Source of the DNA: Pyropia haitanensis
Taxonomy: Eukaryota; Rhodophyta; Bangiophyceae; Bangiales; Bangiaceae
Length of the DNA: 64,000 nt
Direction of reading: 5' to 3'
Assembly: GCA_008729055.1 (NCBI GenBank)
Contig: SDUX01000007.1
Location: 4,757,409-4,821,408, forward strand
Below, in pieces: positions 43,390 through 53,965 of the stretch. Positions within the stretch are counted from its first letter, which is position 1, and each line of letters starts with the position of its first letter. Below the pieces are notes generated by a model that saw nothing but the letters and a program-made list of their open reading frames with translations, made no database searches and was not told where the DNA came from. The translations under genes were made by a program, and so were the position numbers.

Positions 43390-45175
43390 ACACGCCGCCA
43401 CCGGGCAGAGCCCACACCGCCGTACCGCTCACAAACCCCCCGGGCAGGGTCACCCGCGTCACGGGCCGCGGGCCCGCCGCGGGGCACCCCCCGCCGGCGC
43501 CCGCCGGTAACGCCGGCAGCGCCGTCGCGTAGACGTGCCGCTCCAGCACCGAGTCGCGGGTGCCGGTGAAGAGCACCAGCCCCGACGCGGCGTCGACGTG
43601 CAGCACCGCCTCCACCGCCCAGTCGCCGGCCGTGACCGCCACGGCGGGCGGGTCGGCCGCGTCGTCGCCGTCGGCGCCGTCGGCCGCGCCGGCGGGCGCG
43701 GCCCACCCCACGGACCGCACGTACAGGTGGGCGTAGCCCGACACCTCCGACGTGTAGGCAATCACCACCGCCCCGGCCGACCGGTCGTCGCGGCACAAAA
43801 AGCGCACGCCGTCGGTGACGTTGACCCACAGGCCGTCCCAGCCGCGCTCGAGCAGCGTCACCCGCACGCCGTCGTCGGCAGGCCCACAGCCGCTGGCGGG
43901 CAGCGGCGCGGTGCGCGACAGTGGCGACAGTACCACGCCATCCATGGGCGCACCCGCCGCGCCCGGCGCAGCCGGCACGACCGCCAGCCCCGGCACGCGC
44001 ACCAGCACTAGCCACAGCAGCCGCTGCGGGCGGTCCACGATGGTGCACCACCAGCACACCCCCCCGGCCAGGTCAGACGGCACCCACCCGGCACGCACAA
44101 TGTACTCTGCGGCGGGCACGTAGGCGCTCATGCCCGCCGCCAGAGGCGACGGGTGCCACACGACCGCCTGGGCCGTCCGCGGAGAGGGGGAGGGCGCGGC
44201 CGACCGCGGGGGGGATGGTGGCGACTCGGGCGGCGGCGACGACGGCGGCGACCGACCTGGGAACGGCGGCCCGCCGCCGCTGCCGCCGGTCGCGCCCACG
44301 TCGCCGCCGCCGGCCGCCGCGGCCCGCCGCGCGGCACCCCGCATGCCCAGCGGGGGCGGCGGCCACGGCGGCGGCGGCGGCAGCGCCGCCGCCCGCCCGT
44401 CGAGGCTGGCGGCGTCGCCCGCGGCGGCGGCGGCGCACCCCCCCGACGGGCACCCGCCGGCCGTCCACGCCGCCGCCGCGGCGGGCCCCGCCGGCGGCGG
44501 CGGCGGCGGCGGGAACCGCAACACCCGCGGGTGCGTCGCCGCGTTGGCCGCCCCCGCCACCGGGTACCGCACGCCCGGCGGCGTGTCGAGGGTGCCCACC
44601 GCCCGGCTGTCGACGAGAAAGTAGAGCAGCAGGTAGTCGCCCCCGTCGGCCGGCACCGCGCCGCCGGCGGGCGCACGCGCGGCGGCGGAACGCGGGGCGG
44701 TGGCGCCGACCCCCCCCTCGGCACCCGCCGCGGCGCCCTCTGCCGCCGCCGGCGCGCCCCCCCACACCCGAAACGGGGACAGCCAAAACCCCACTTGCCG
44801 CTCAAACTCCTCGGCCATCACGTACTCGGCGACGCCCGCAGTGACGAGGCGCTCTCCCCCGCCACCTCCCCCCCCCAGCCGGGAGCCGAGGCAGTCGCAG
44901 CCGGCCGTGCCGCCCCCCCCCGGCAGCCCACACGCGCAGCCGCCGCAGCCGACGCAGCCGCCCGAAAAGGTCAGCTGCCGCTCCCCCGCCGCGGCCGCCA
45001 CCCACACGTCCGCGCCGCGCACAAATGCGACGAGCCCGCCGTCGGCCGCCACCGACGGGTGCTCATAGTCAGCGGCCGCGCGGGGGGCCCCCGCGTGCCC
45101 GCCCGCACCGCCGCCGCCGCCGCCGCCGTGGCCGCCCCCGCCGCTGCCAATGCCGCCGCGGAGACCGCCGCCTCT

Positions 45176-45242
<67 letters not shown>

Positions 45243-47052
45243 CCGCCGGCCATGCCCGCCAGGCCCGCCAGGCCGGCGGGGAGACCCGCCGGGAAGCCAC
45301 CCGGCAAGCCGCCCGGAAAGGCGGTGGGAAAGCCCGCCGGGAAGCCAGGCGGAAACCCGGCCGGCAGCGCCGCGGGAAAGCCGGCGGGAAAGCCGACGGG
45401 AAAGCCCGCGGGCCACCCCCCCGGCAGCCCCCCCCGCATCGCCTCGATCGCCGCCGCCATCCCCGCACGCGGGTCGGCACGCCACGCGGGGTCGGCGCGC
45501 CACGCGGCGAGGGCGGCGAGCGCCGCCGCCGCCGCCGCGGGGGTGGGGCTCCGCGACGCGGCCGCCGCGGCGGCCGCCGCCGCCGCGGCGGCCGCCAGCG
45601 TCGTGGACGTTGGCAGCGACGGCATAGGCGGTAGCTGTGTCGGCAGTTGCGGCATGGGCGGGAAGGGCGGCAGTTGGGGCATGTGGGGGAAGGGCGGCAG
45701 TTGGGGCATGTGGGGGAAGGGCGGCAGCTGCGGCATGTGGGGGAAGGGCGGCAGCTGCGGCATGGGGGGGAAGGGCGGCAGCTGCGGCATAGGCGGAAAG
45801 GGCGGGAAGGGTGGTCGCATGGCCGTACCACCAGCGTACGAAAAAGGCATGGCAGGGGCAGGCGCAAGCGCCTGGGACGACTGCGGGGGTGGGGTAGGGG
45901 AAGCGCGGCGCGACGCACTGTCAAACGGTTCGGCAGTCTCTGCAGCTGCCGCGGCAGCGGCGGCCGCGACGGTGGCGGCAGACGTGGGCGGAGACGACAG
46001 GGGTGTCGGGGGCGGGGCGGGCGGGAGTCTGGCGGGAAAGGCCGCCGCCGCCGCCGCTGCCGCCGCGACGCCCGGGGCGGAGAGGGCTGCCAGCGGGGCC
46101 ACCCCGCCGCCGGGCAGCGGCCGCAGGTCGGCCGTCAGCAGCGTGTCGGTCGTCGGCTGCAGCAGCAACTTTTGGGGCACCCCCGGCGGCGGCGGCGGGT
46201 AGAGCGTGTAGACGGTGGCGCGGCCGACGGGGAGGCGGCGCCACGGCAGCACCGGCGGCGGGGGGGCGGCGGCCAAACGCGGCGACGGAGGTGGCGGGAT
46301 GGTCACGGAGTAGAGGTACGTGGGCGACCGCTGGGGGCTGGAGCAGACAGACTGCACGGGCCAGAGCGTGGCAGGAAGGGGGGGGGGAGAAGGGGGGCGG
46401 ACAATAGTCGCCAAAAGACAGACAGCGGGAGACGGTGCAAATAAGTAGGGTGTCCCGGTCGCGGCCACACGCCACGCGCCGGTCCGTGGCGTGTGGCAAA
46501 AGGAGCATCCCCCCCGCAGCGAGGCCCCACAAGGAACACCCCCGCCACAAACGCAGCCCGAAGGCAAACGCAACCAGCCGCGCGCACCGCCCATGGCCGT
46601 CACTCACTTACCGCGAGAAACAGTAGCTGCCGCCCGTCCGCAGTGAAGGCCATGTCATGGGCGACATTCACGCTGGACAGTGCCCGCCGAGACCTGCACA
46701 GACCGCAAAACGAAAGAGAGAGCGCGAATAGGGGGGAAGGGGGGAGCCCCAACACGGCAGGGCACTCGCCCAGGCGGTGCGCACGGCCACGCCAACCAGG
46801 CGTTAGCGCCAGCACTCGACGAAACCCAGCAGTGGCACACAAGCCCCGCGCTCGTGCGTCGCGCAGCGCTCCGCCCATCAACTGCGCTCGCGGGGTCCCA
46901 TCCAGGGCGCTCTCCCCCTCCACTCCCCGCCACTCCCCCACGGCCCCCCCCCCCAGCCCAAAAAAGAAAAGAAAAACGTACTGCACCAGGTGCATGGCCA
47001 CCTCCTCTGGGGAGAGGGAGGACAGCGGCGGCGTCGCAGCGGGGTCGTCCAT
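42077..47052 (-). CDS. Dipeptidyl peptidase, S9B family (DPP8/9-like), three exons
   Basis: Removes Xaa-Pro/Ala dipeptides from peptide N-termini. Exons: 47052-46982, 46693-46612 and 46351-42077. Donors are GTACGT and GTAAGT, acceptors TGCAG, with phases 2 then 0. Exon 2 (VNVAHDMAFTADGRQLLFLA) joins cleanly to SPTYLYSVTIPP. The beta-propeller half contains GVAEYVMAEEFERQVGFW, the double-Glu motif that binds the substrate amino terminus. The hydrolase half has the triad: Ser in VGWSYGGFLAVRLLYHP, Asp in HCLGDGNVAP, His in GERHGLRG. About 1,475 residues, against ~880 in animals. The excess is a 27-nt repeat (PQLPPFPHM), PAGF repeats, poly-Gly (45170-45250) and a Cys-rich loop. Exon 1 is open upstream of 47052, so the start may lie further out. 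Confidence 0.88.
45640..45800 (-). repeat. In-frame 27-nt repeats inside the peptidase gene
   Basis: Five full copies plus part of a sixth of a 9-residue unit (MPQLPPFPH or MPQLPPFPP). It is a recent expansion, since neighbouring units are nearly identical in DNA. 45280-45440 adds 12-nt PAGF-type repeats. Confidence 0.9.
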
Positions 47053-47420
47053 GTCGACGGCGTCATAGGGCACCGGCCAGCCGCCACCGACGCGGCCGCC
47101 GCGAGGGCCACTGGCCGCCCACAATGGGGGGGGACAAGGGGCGGGGGGGGGAGACAGGTGGCGGAGGTGGGGAGTGACGTCGCGCCGCCGAGAAGGGGAC
47201 GCTGCCAGACGCAGGGGCAGCGGCGGCGGTATCGACGCGGCGGCCGCACCGGCCGCGCCGGCAGCGGCAAGCGGCGGTGGCGGCAGCGGCGACCGCAACA
47301 GCGGCGGCAGCGTCGCCAGCAGCGGCAGCGGAAACGGCGGCGGCAGCGGCGGCGGCAGCGGCGACCAGCCGCGACGGGCGGGTGCGACCACGACCGCCCG
47401 TGGCGCCGCCGCCGCCGGCC

Positions 47421-47469
<49 letters not shown>

Positions 47470-48326
47470 GGCGGTGCAGCGCGGTGGTGGCGCCGCGGCG
47501 CGGCGACACCGCCAGCAAGGCGGGGGGGGGGGGGGGCGGCCGCTGGGTGGCGCGTCCCGACGCGGCGGCGCGTCCCGGGTGTCGGATGAGCGGAGGGGGG
47601 GGGGTGGTGGGCGGGGAGCGGTGACCGCCGCGAGCCGCGTCGCTCGTCGCGCGGGCGCCGTCGGCGGCGGCCGCCAGACCGCCGCGCCAGGCGCGTCGCG
47701 TAGCGGTGGCGCGAACCAGACGGATGGATCCCGCCACCCGCGCGCTGCCCTGATGGGCGCCGGCGCGCTGGCCACCGAGTGGCGTCGGCCCTGCTCAATT
47801 CCCCAATCCCCACTCCCCGAGCGCGGTGTGTGTGGGAATCGTACACCTGCCGCCGGTGTACTGGTCGAGCGGACTTGACTGTCGTGGTGGTGGCGGCTCA
47901 TGCGAGCACCCGACGGTAGAGGGGGAGGACGGCGTGAGCAAGACGCGCCTGGCCCGCCGCGGCCGGCATGGCCGCGGCGCTGGCCCGCCGCCGCGGCGGC
48001 TCATGCAGGAGCGGAACCGGGGGAGGCTTGGGAACCGGCAGCCGCGGACAGGCAAGGCGGGCGGCTGTCTCTGAGAGCCCTGGCAGCAGGTAGGTGGGCG
48101 GTCTTGGGGGGGGGGGGGGGCCGCCCCCCGTCTGCCGTTGCACGCGCGGGAGGCGGGCTGTCGTGGACACGCGCGGGCGGCTGCGCGTCTCTGGCGCCGC
48201 GGCGGGCGCGCGTCGCCGCCAGTGTAGGCGCGCGTTCCTCTTCGCGCGCCCCCCCCCGCGCGGCCGCGCCCGAGCGGGCCCCACGCCGGTGGGCGCGGGC
48301 GGGCCCCGGGGTGGTGACAGACACGC
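47053..48326. other. Intergenic upstream of the peptidase gene
   Basis: GC-rich with GCC-triplet arrays (47430-47475) and G-runs. Minus-strand frames are open (Ala/Pro/Arg) and could include further peptidase N-terminus. 47760-47900 is more balanced. No gene otherwise recognised. Confidence 0.4.
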
Positions 48327-48591
48327 GGGGGATGGCGGCGGCGCCGCTTGGGGCATCGCCCCATGATGCGGCGGCGGCGACGGTTCCGGCGCGCGCTGGG
48401 TCCGTCCCGCTGCCGTTGCCGGCCGTCTGGGTCGGCTGCGCGGCGCTGTGGCGGCCGGGGTGTGTCGACGCCCGGCGGCGGGGTGTGGGCCTGGCGGTGG
48501 GGTGTGTGGCCCCGGCGGCGGTGGGGGAGCGGCAGGGGCGTCGTCGCCCTTTGCCACCCCTACGCCCGGCTTCTTCAGTGGCCATTATGGA

Positions 48592-48600
48592 GGATAAAAG
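48592..48600 (+). promoter_or_regulatory. TATA-like box shared by both RCC1-like copies
   Basis: GGATAAAAG, about 230 nt upstream of the start codon at 48829. The partner copy has GGGTAAAAG at 53338-53330 in an otherwise diverged flank. Retention in both suggests function; this is inference. Confidence 0.35.
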
Positions 48601-48828
48601 CGAAGCGCCGCGGGGGGCGGCACCCGGCGGTGGACGTCCGCCAGAGGCAGCCATCGGGTGAGTGGGTGCGCCGTTGGCTGGGGGGCCGACTTTGGTCCCG
48701 CGGCGTGTCGCCGGCTCCTCTAGTCGTCAACACCCCTCCATCCTCCCCTGCCACCCGAGCGCGGGTCCGCCGCCTGGACTGGTTGGCTCCCCAACCCAAC
48801 CGACGCCACTACCCACTCGGGTGGTACG

Positions 48829-50211
48829 ATGGTGGGCTCCCGGCAGCTGTTCGCCCGTGCGGCAGCCGCTGGTGTGGCGGCCGCGGTGATGGTGAGCGCG
48901 GCGGCTGCTGCGGACGGGGACATTGGCGGCCTGCCCGCGGTGCAGTACCTGCTGACGAGCTTCCATGGCCTCGGCCTGGGCGTCGGCTACTCGAGCGCCA
49001 TCCGGCCGCTGGACGATGCGGTGTTTTACTGGGGCACCCAGCGGCCGATGGGGTCGGCCGAGACGACCAACAGCGTGTGGCTGGCGCTGGCGGGCGGCGA
49101 CAAGGTGCAGTGCGGCATCAAGCGAGACACGCTGATGACGCACTGCTGGGGCAGCGACGCGCCGGCGGTGGAGGCGCACCGGGAGATCCCCGCGCTGGCG
49201 GTGGTGGTGGGCGGCGAGAAGGCGTGCGCGCTGACGTTTGACATTGGGCTGGTGGACATTGCGGCGCTGTCGCTCAAGGAGGTGACGGCCGCGTCGGTGG
49301 AGGCGTTCCTGGCATCGGTGCGGCCAGTGTGCTGGGGGACCAAGGGGGCGGACAGCACCGATGACAATAGCGACCTGCTGCCGGTGGTGCCCGACGGCAT
49401 GGACGCGGACGACGCGGTGGTGGACGTGCAGGCGGGCACCGGGTACGTGTGCGTGCGGACGTTCAAGGGGCGGGTGTCGTGCTCGGGCCACTTTTCGTCG
49501 TCGACGCGGGCGGACGTGGGGGTGCCGGCGGAGGCGTTTGCGACGCTCGCGGGCGGCACGACGCACGTGTGTGGGGTGGTGACGGGTGGGGCGATGCGGT
49601 GCTGGGGCGAGTGCTCGACGATGGGCGAGTGCTTTGACCAGACGACCGGCCACGGGCGGTTCACCTACCTGGCGGGCGTGCGGTGGGCCGAGTTCCAGGG
49701 CAGCCTGTCGGCGGGCAACGCGTTTACGTGCGGCCTGACGGCGGACCTGGTGCCGCGGTGCTTTGGGCGGAACTTTTGGGGGAACTTCCCCGAGCCGTCG
49801 ACGACGCAGTTTATCGAGATCGAGTCGGGCGAGAGCCACACGTGCGGGATTGTGCGCAAGGACTCGTCGCTGCACTGCTGGGGGACGTGCTTCTACTCGG
49901 AGTGCGAGCCCGACCTGGACGCGGAGGCGCGGCTGTTTGCGACCATCCCGTGCGGGCGGGCGGCGGCGAGCGGCGGGGTGTGCTACAAGATGCTGAGCGG
50001 CTCGACGTGCGAGGCGCGCGACTGCAGCAGCGGCTTCCAGTGGCAGCCGCAGTCGCCGTGCTCGTGCTACTACCACCTGGGGGACCTGGCGGTGCCCGAC
50101 GCGGCGGCGTCGGCGCGGGCGAGGGGGATGCGGTGCACGATGCGGCGCAACACGCCGATGTTTTACCTCAAGCAGACAAACGAGAACCGGGCCAACGAGC
50201 AGTGCCGCTAG
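48829..50211 (+). CDS. Secreted RCC1-like repeat protein, copy A
   Basis: 460 residues, no intron. The N-terminus (RQLFARAAAAGVAAAVMV then AAAAADGD) is a signal peptide with an Ala-x-Ala cleavage site. The body has repeated units with a Cys-x-hydrophobic strand followed by CWG or CFG: CGIKRDTLMTHCWGSD, VRPVCWGTKG, VCVRTFKGRVSCSGH, VCGVVTGGAMRCWGEC, TCGLTADLVPRCFGRN, TCGIVRKDSSLHCWGTC. This is the RCC1/BLIP-II-type beta-propeller pattern with paired cysteines, typical of extracellular versions. A Cys-rich tail (CEARDCSSGFQWQP, CSCYYHLGD) follows. Probably secreted or cell-wall-associated; ligand unknown. It converges on copy B across a 651-bp spacer. Confidence 0.7.
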   Translation: MVGSRQLFARAAAAGVAAAVMVSAAAAADGDIGGLPAVQYLLTSFHGLGLGVGYSSAIRPLDDAVFYWGTQRPMGSAETTNSVWLALAGGDKVQCGIKRDTLMTHCWGSDAPAVEAHREIPALAVVVGGEKACALTFDIGLVDIAALSLKEVTAASVEAFLASVRPVCWGTKGADSTDDNSDLLPVVPDGMDADDAVVDVQAGTGYVCVRTFKGRVSCSGHFSSSTRADVGVPAEAFATLAGGTTHVCGVVTGGAMRCWGECSTMGECFDQTTGHGRFTYLAGVRWAEFQGSLSAGNAFTCGLTADLVPRCFGRNFWGNFPEPSTTQFIEIESGESHTCGIVRKDSSLHCWGTCFYSECEPDLDAEARLFATIPCGRAAASGGVCYKMLSGSTCEARDCSSGFQWQPQSPCSCYYHLGDLAVPDAAASARARGMRCTMRRNTPMFYLKQTNENRANEQCR

Positions 50212-50631
50212 AGAGCGGCGCGTGTCAGGGGTGGGGCACGCGGTGGTAGCGTGGCGCGGCGTGGCGTCTGCAGGGGATGGGTGGGTGGGTGGGTGGTAGT
50301 GTGTCACGAGGAGCCTAGGGGGGAGGGCGAGTCCTGGGGGAGGGCGGGCGGGGGAAGGCCCCGGAGGTGGGGACGGCCAAGGGGGAGGCGCGCGCGCGTG
50401 GCGCCCAGCTCCACAGCAGCTGTGGTGCAAGCAATGAAACTGAGCAATCGGTTGGAGACGATGCACAGGTCGTCGGCGTGGACACGGGACAGGTGTGTCC
50501 TCTCTTCCGGCAGCGACCGCTGGAATGCGGGGCGGCGACGACCGCCAGAGTGTGGGGGTGGTGACGACCGCCAGAGTGTGGGGGTGGCGACGAAGGCGAC
50601 AGCGGCGACAGCGGCGGTTGTCCGAGCAGGG

Positions 50632-51282
50632 CTGGTGTGCGCTTGGGCGTATACGACATCGCCTGTGCTGTGGTGAGCCGTTGATCGAGGCATGTGAAGG
50701 GCGTAAGGTGGGTGAAGGGGGGTGTTCCATGCCGGGGGCAGGCAGATGGGAGGTCATCTGGTCTGTCAAAGGACGTGAATACGGGCGGAGGCGAGGAAGG
50801 GCTGTACGTCCAGCCGTGAGCTGCCGGGAAAATCGAGGCGGTACCAAACCCGAGGCAGCAGCGGTTTGTATCACACCGGAGATAGGCTCTTCCCCCCCTT
50901 CGCTCACGCCGCCTCCCGCTGCTCGAGCGCCGGTCCCCCTCCTCCTCATCCCCGCCGCGTCCCCTCCACGGCCATTCATGTGCGTCACTCTCTCACGCAT
51001 CACCTCCTCCCCATCCTGCACGTATCCGCCAGGCGTTACCGACCCGCGGAGCCCAACGCCCCGCCGACGAATGGGCACGTGGTCTGGCGAGACGACATCG
51101 AGATTCACGCCATCGTCTGCCGTCATTAACTGGACACTAACTACATGTTACCAAAAAAAAGTGAAATATGAGAATGTCAGACAGTCACATGATACCTTGT
51201 CGCTGAAAATGACCCGGACAGCAAACCAACACAAAAACGCTGCCGCAAACCTGAGCACATGCAACACGCCCAAGCTCACCTA
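50632..51282. other. Spacer of the inverted duplication
   Basis: 651 bp, not repeated. The edges still show a weak inverted match (GCTTGGGCGT on one side, its complement on the other). The middle (51120-51250) is AT-rich with an A8 run and could serve as the 3' end region for both convergent genes. No gene seen. Confidence 0.6.
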
Positions 51283-53602
51283 CCCTGCTCGGACAACCGC
51301 CGCTGTCGCCGCTGTCGCCTTCGTCGCCACCCCCACACTCTGGCGGTCGTCACCACCCCCACACTCTGGCGGTCGTCGCCGCCTCGCATTCCAGCGGTCG
51401 CTGCCGGAAGAGAGGACACACCTGTCCCGTGTCCACGCCGACGACCTGTGCATCGTCTCCAACCGATCGCTCAGTTTCATTGCTTGCACCACAGCTGCTG
51501 TGGAGCTGGGCGCCACGCGCGCGCGCCTCCCCCTTGGCCGTCCCCACCTCCGGGGCCTTCCCCCGCCCGCCCTCCCCCAGGACTCGCCCTCCCCCCTAGG
51601 CTCCCCGTGACACACTACCACCCACCCACCCACCCACCCACCCATCCCCTGCAGACGCCACGCCGCGCCACGCTACCACCGCGTGCCCCACCCCTGACAC
51701 GCGCCGCTCTCTAGCGGCACTGCCCGTTGGCCCGGTTCTCGTTTGTCTGCTTGAGGTAAAACATCGGCGTGTTGCGCCGCATCGTGCACCGCATCCCCCC
51801 CTCCCGCGCCGACGCCGCCGCGTCGGGCACCGCCAGGTCCCCCAGGTGGTAGTAGCACGAGCACGGCGACTGCGGCTGCCACTGGAAGCCGCTGCTGCAG
51901 TCGCGCGCCTCGCACGTCGAGCCGCTCAGCATCTTGTAGCACACCCCGCCGCTCGCCGCCGCCCGCCCGCACGGGATGGTCGCAAACAGCCGCGCCTCCG
52001 CGTCCAGGTCGGGCTCGCACTCCGAGTAGAAGCACGTCCCCCAGCAGTGCAGCGACGAGTCCTTGCGCACAATCCCGCACGTGTGGCTCTCGCCCGACTC
52101 GATCTCGATAAACTGCGTCGTCGACGGCTCGGGGAAGTTCCCCCAAAAGTTCCGCCCAAAGCACCGCGGCACCAGGTCCGCCGTCAGGCCGCACGTAAAC
52201 GCGTTGCCCGCCGACAGGCTGCCCTGGAACTCGGCCCACCGCACGCCCGCCAGGTAGGCGAACCGCCCGCGGCCGGTCGTCTGGTCAAAGCACTCGCCCA
52301 TCGTCGAGCACTCGCCCCAGCACCGCATCGCCCCACCCGTCACCACCCCACACACGTGCGTCGTGCCGCCCGCGAGCGTCGCAAACGCCTCCGCCGGCAC
52401 CCCCACGTCCGCCCGCGTCGACGACGAAAAGTGGCCCGAGCACGACACCCGCCCCTTGAACGTCCGCACGCACACGTACCCGGTGCCCGCCTGCACGTCC
52501 ACCACCGCGTCGTCCGCGTCCATGCCGTCGGGCACCACCGGCAGCAGGTCGCTATTGTCATCGGTGCTGTCCGCCCCCTTGGTCCCCCAGCACACTGGCC
52601 GCACCGATGCCAGGAACGCCTCCACCGACGCGGCCGTCACCTCCTTGAGCGACAGCGCCGCAATGTCCACCAGCCCAATGTCAAACGTCAGCGCGCACGC
52701 CTTCTCACCGCCCACCACCACCGCCAGTGCGGGGATCTCCCGGTGCGCCTCCACCGCCGGCGCGTCGCTGCCCCAGCAGTGCGTCATCAGCGTGTCTCGC
52801 TTGATGCCGCACTGCACCTTGTCGCCGCCCGCCAGCGCCAGCCACACGCTGTTGGTCGTCTCGGCCGACCCCATCGGCCGCTGGGTGCCCCAGTAAAACA
52901 CCGCATCGTCCAGCGGCCGGATGGCGCTCGAATAGCCAACGCCCAGGCCGAGGCCATGGAAGCTCGTCAGCAGGTACTGCACCGCGGGCAGGCCGCCAAT
53001 GTCCCCGTCCGCAGCAGCCGCCGCGCTCACCATCGCCGCGGCCGCCACACCAGCGGCTGCCGCACGGGCGAACAGCTGCCGGGAGCCCGCCATCGTACCA
53101 CCCGAGTGGGTAGTGGCGTCGGTTGGGTTGGGGAGCCGGCCAGTCCGGGCGGCGGACCCGCGCTCGGGTGGCAAGGGAGGATGGCGGGGTGTTGACGACT
53201 AGAGGAGCCGACGACACCCTACGCGCCCGTAGTAGACCCCCTTGCCAACGACGCACCCCACCCAGCGAACCCAACGGCTGCCTTGGGGCTCACCATCGCC
53301 ACCCAGTGCCGGCCCCCGCGAGGCTGCCCTTTTACCCTCCCCAATGGCCGCCCCGGGTACGGGCGTAGGGCGAGGGAGGGCGGAGAGGACGCCCCTGCCG
53401 CTCCCCCACCGCCGCCAGAGCCACACCCCGCCGCCGGGCCCACACCCCGCAGCCGGGCGTCGACACACCCCGGCCGCCACAGCGCCCCGCAGCCGCCCCC
53501 AAAACGGCCGGCAATGACGACAGGACGGAGCCTGCGCGCGCCGGAACCGTCGCCGCATCATGGGACGATGCCGCAAGCGGCGCCGCCACCATCCCCAGCG
53601 CC
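51283..53602 (-). repeat. Right arm of the 2.3-kb inverted duplication
   Basis: Mirror of 48327-50631. The inner ~1.8 kb is nearly identical to the left arm; outside the start codon the match weakens and ends near 53602. It carries six GGGT/ACCC units near 51625 where the left arm has fewer. Confidence 0.9.
51711..53093 (-). CDS. Secreted RCC1-like repeat protein, copy B
   Basis: 460 residues, the same length as copy A with about seven amino-acid changes: Val2Ala, one Val/Ala in the signal peptide, His/Arg and Thr/Ala around TTGRGRFAYLA, Ala/Glu and Arg/Gly in SAREGGMRC, and Glu/Gly in NRANGQCR. All Cys and the CWG repeats are kept. Start at 53093 by match to copy A; the frame is open a little upstream. 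Transcription would run towards copy A, so read-through on either side would give fully complementary RNAs. Confidence 0.7.
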   Translation of the reverse strand: MAGSRQLFARAAAAGVAAAAMVSAAAAADGDIGGLPAVQYLLTSFHGLGLGVGYSSAIRPLDDAVFYWGTQRPMGSAETTNSVWLALAGGDKVQCGIKRDTLMTHCWGSDAPAVEAHREIPALAVVVGGEKACALTFDIGLVDIAALSLKEVTAASVEAFLASVRPVCWGTKGADSTDDNSDLLPVVPDGMDADDAVVDVQAGTGYVCVRTFKGRVSCSGHFSSSTRADVGVPAEAFATLAGGTTHVCGVVTGGAMRCWGECSTMGECFDQTTGRGRFAYLAGVRWAEFQGSLSAGNAFTCGLTADLVPRCFGRNFWGNFPEPSTTQFIEIESGESHTCGIVRKDSSLHCWGTCFYSECEPDLDAEARLFATIPCGRAAASGGVCYKMLSGSTCEARDCSSGFQWQPQSPCSCYYHLGDLAVPDAAASAREGGMRCTMRRNTPMFYLKQTNENRANGQCR

Positions 53603-53965
53603 GGCAGCCGTCCAGGACTGCACCGTCGGGTGCGGCCGCGCGTCGCGGCTGCAACGCCATGAAGCCACAGCGCCTGCCCGGGCGCACCGGGCGCCTGCCA
53701 GGCTGCAGCGCGCGCCTGCCAGGGCGCACCGCGCGCCTGCCAGGCCTCCCGACAAGGGCAGCCGCCGCGCCCGCCCGCGGCGGCCCGCCTCCCCCACCGG
53801 CAGGTGCGCTGGGGGCGCCCGCCCTGCTGGACGAGCAAATCGCAGACCCCCCCGTCCACAGCCCCACCACGCCAGGGTGCACCTGCAGGGGCCAAATCGA
53901 CCCCACGCCCGCCCCCCCCACCTCACCCACCCCACCCCCCCCCACCCACCCACCCCCACGGCGCG
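53603..53965. other. Gap between the inverted repeat and CTU2, with a 21-bp tandem repeat
   Basis: No gene. Four 21-bp units (core GCGCCTGCCAGG) occupy 53670-53753; the rest is C-rich. It would include the CTU2 3' flank. Confidence 0.5.
53670..53753. repeat. Four-copy 21-bp tandem repeat
   Basis: Units begin GCGCCTGCC at 53670, 53691, 53712 and 53733. The second halves alternate between GGCGCACC and other words. It is just outside the right arm of the inverted duplication. Confidence 0.85.

Larger units (their letters stand above)
48327..50631 (+). repeat. Left arm of a 2.3-kb inverted duplication
   Basis: Reverse complement of 51283-53602. From the start codon through the 3' flank (48829-50631) the match is almost exact: single substitutions and a different number of GGGT units near 50281. 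Upstream of the start codon the match decays (48327-48700) but remains alignable, e.g. around CATGATGCGGC and the GGATAAAAG/GGGTAAAAG box. It contains a 26-bp direct repeat (50537-50588). Confidence 0.9.

Noticed and set aside
45640..45800. Regular repeats suggestive of a CRISPR array
   Set aside because: The 27-nt units are contiguous, in frame and coding within the peptidase; there are no spacers and the genome is eukaryotic.
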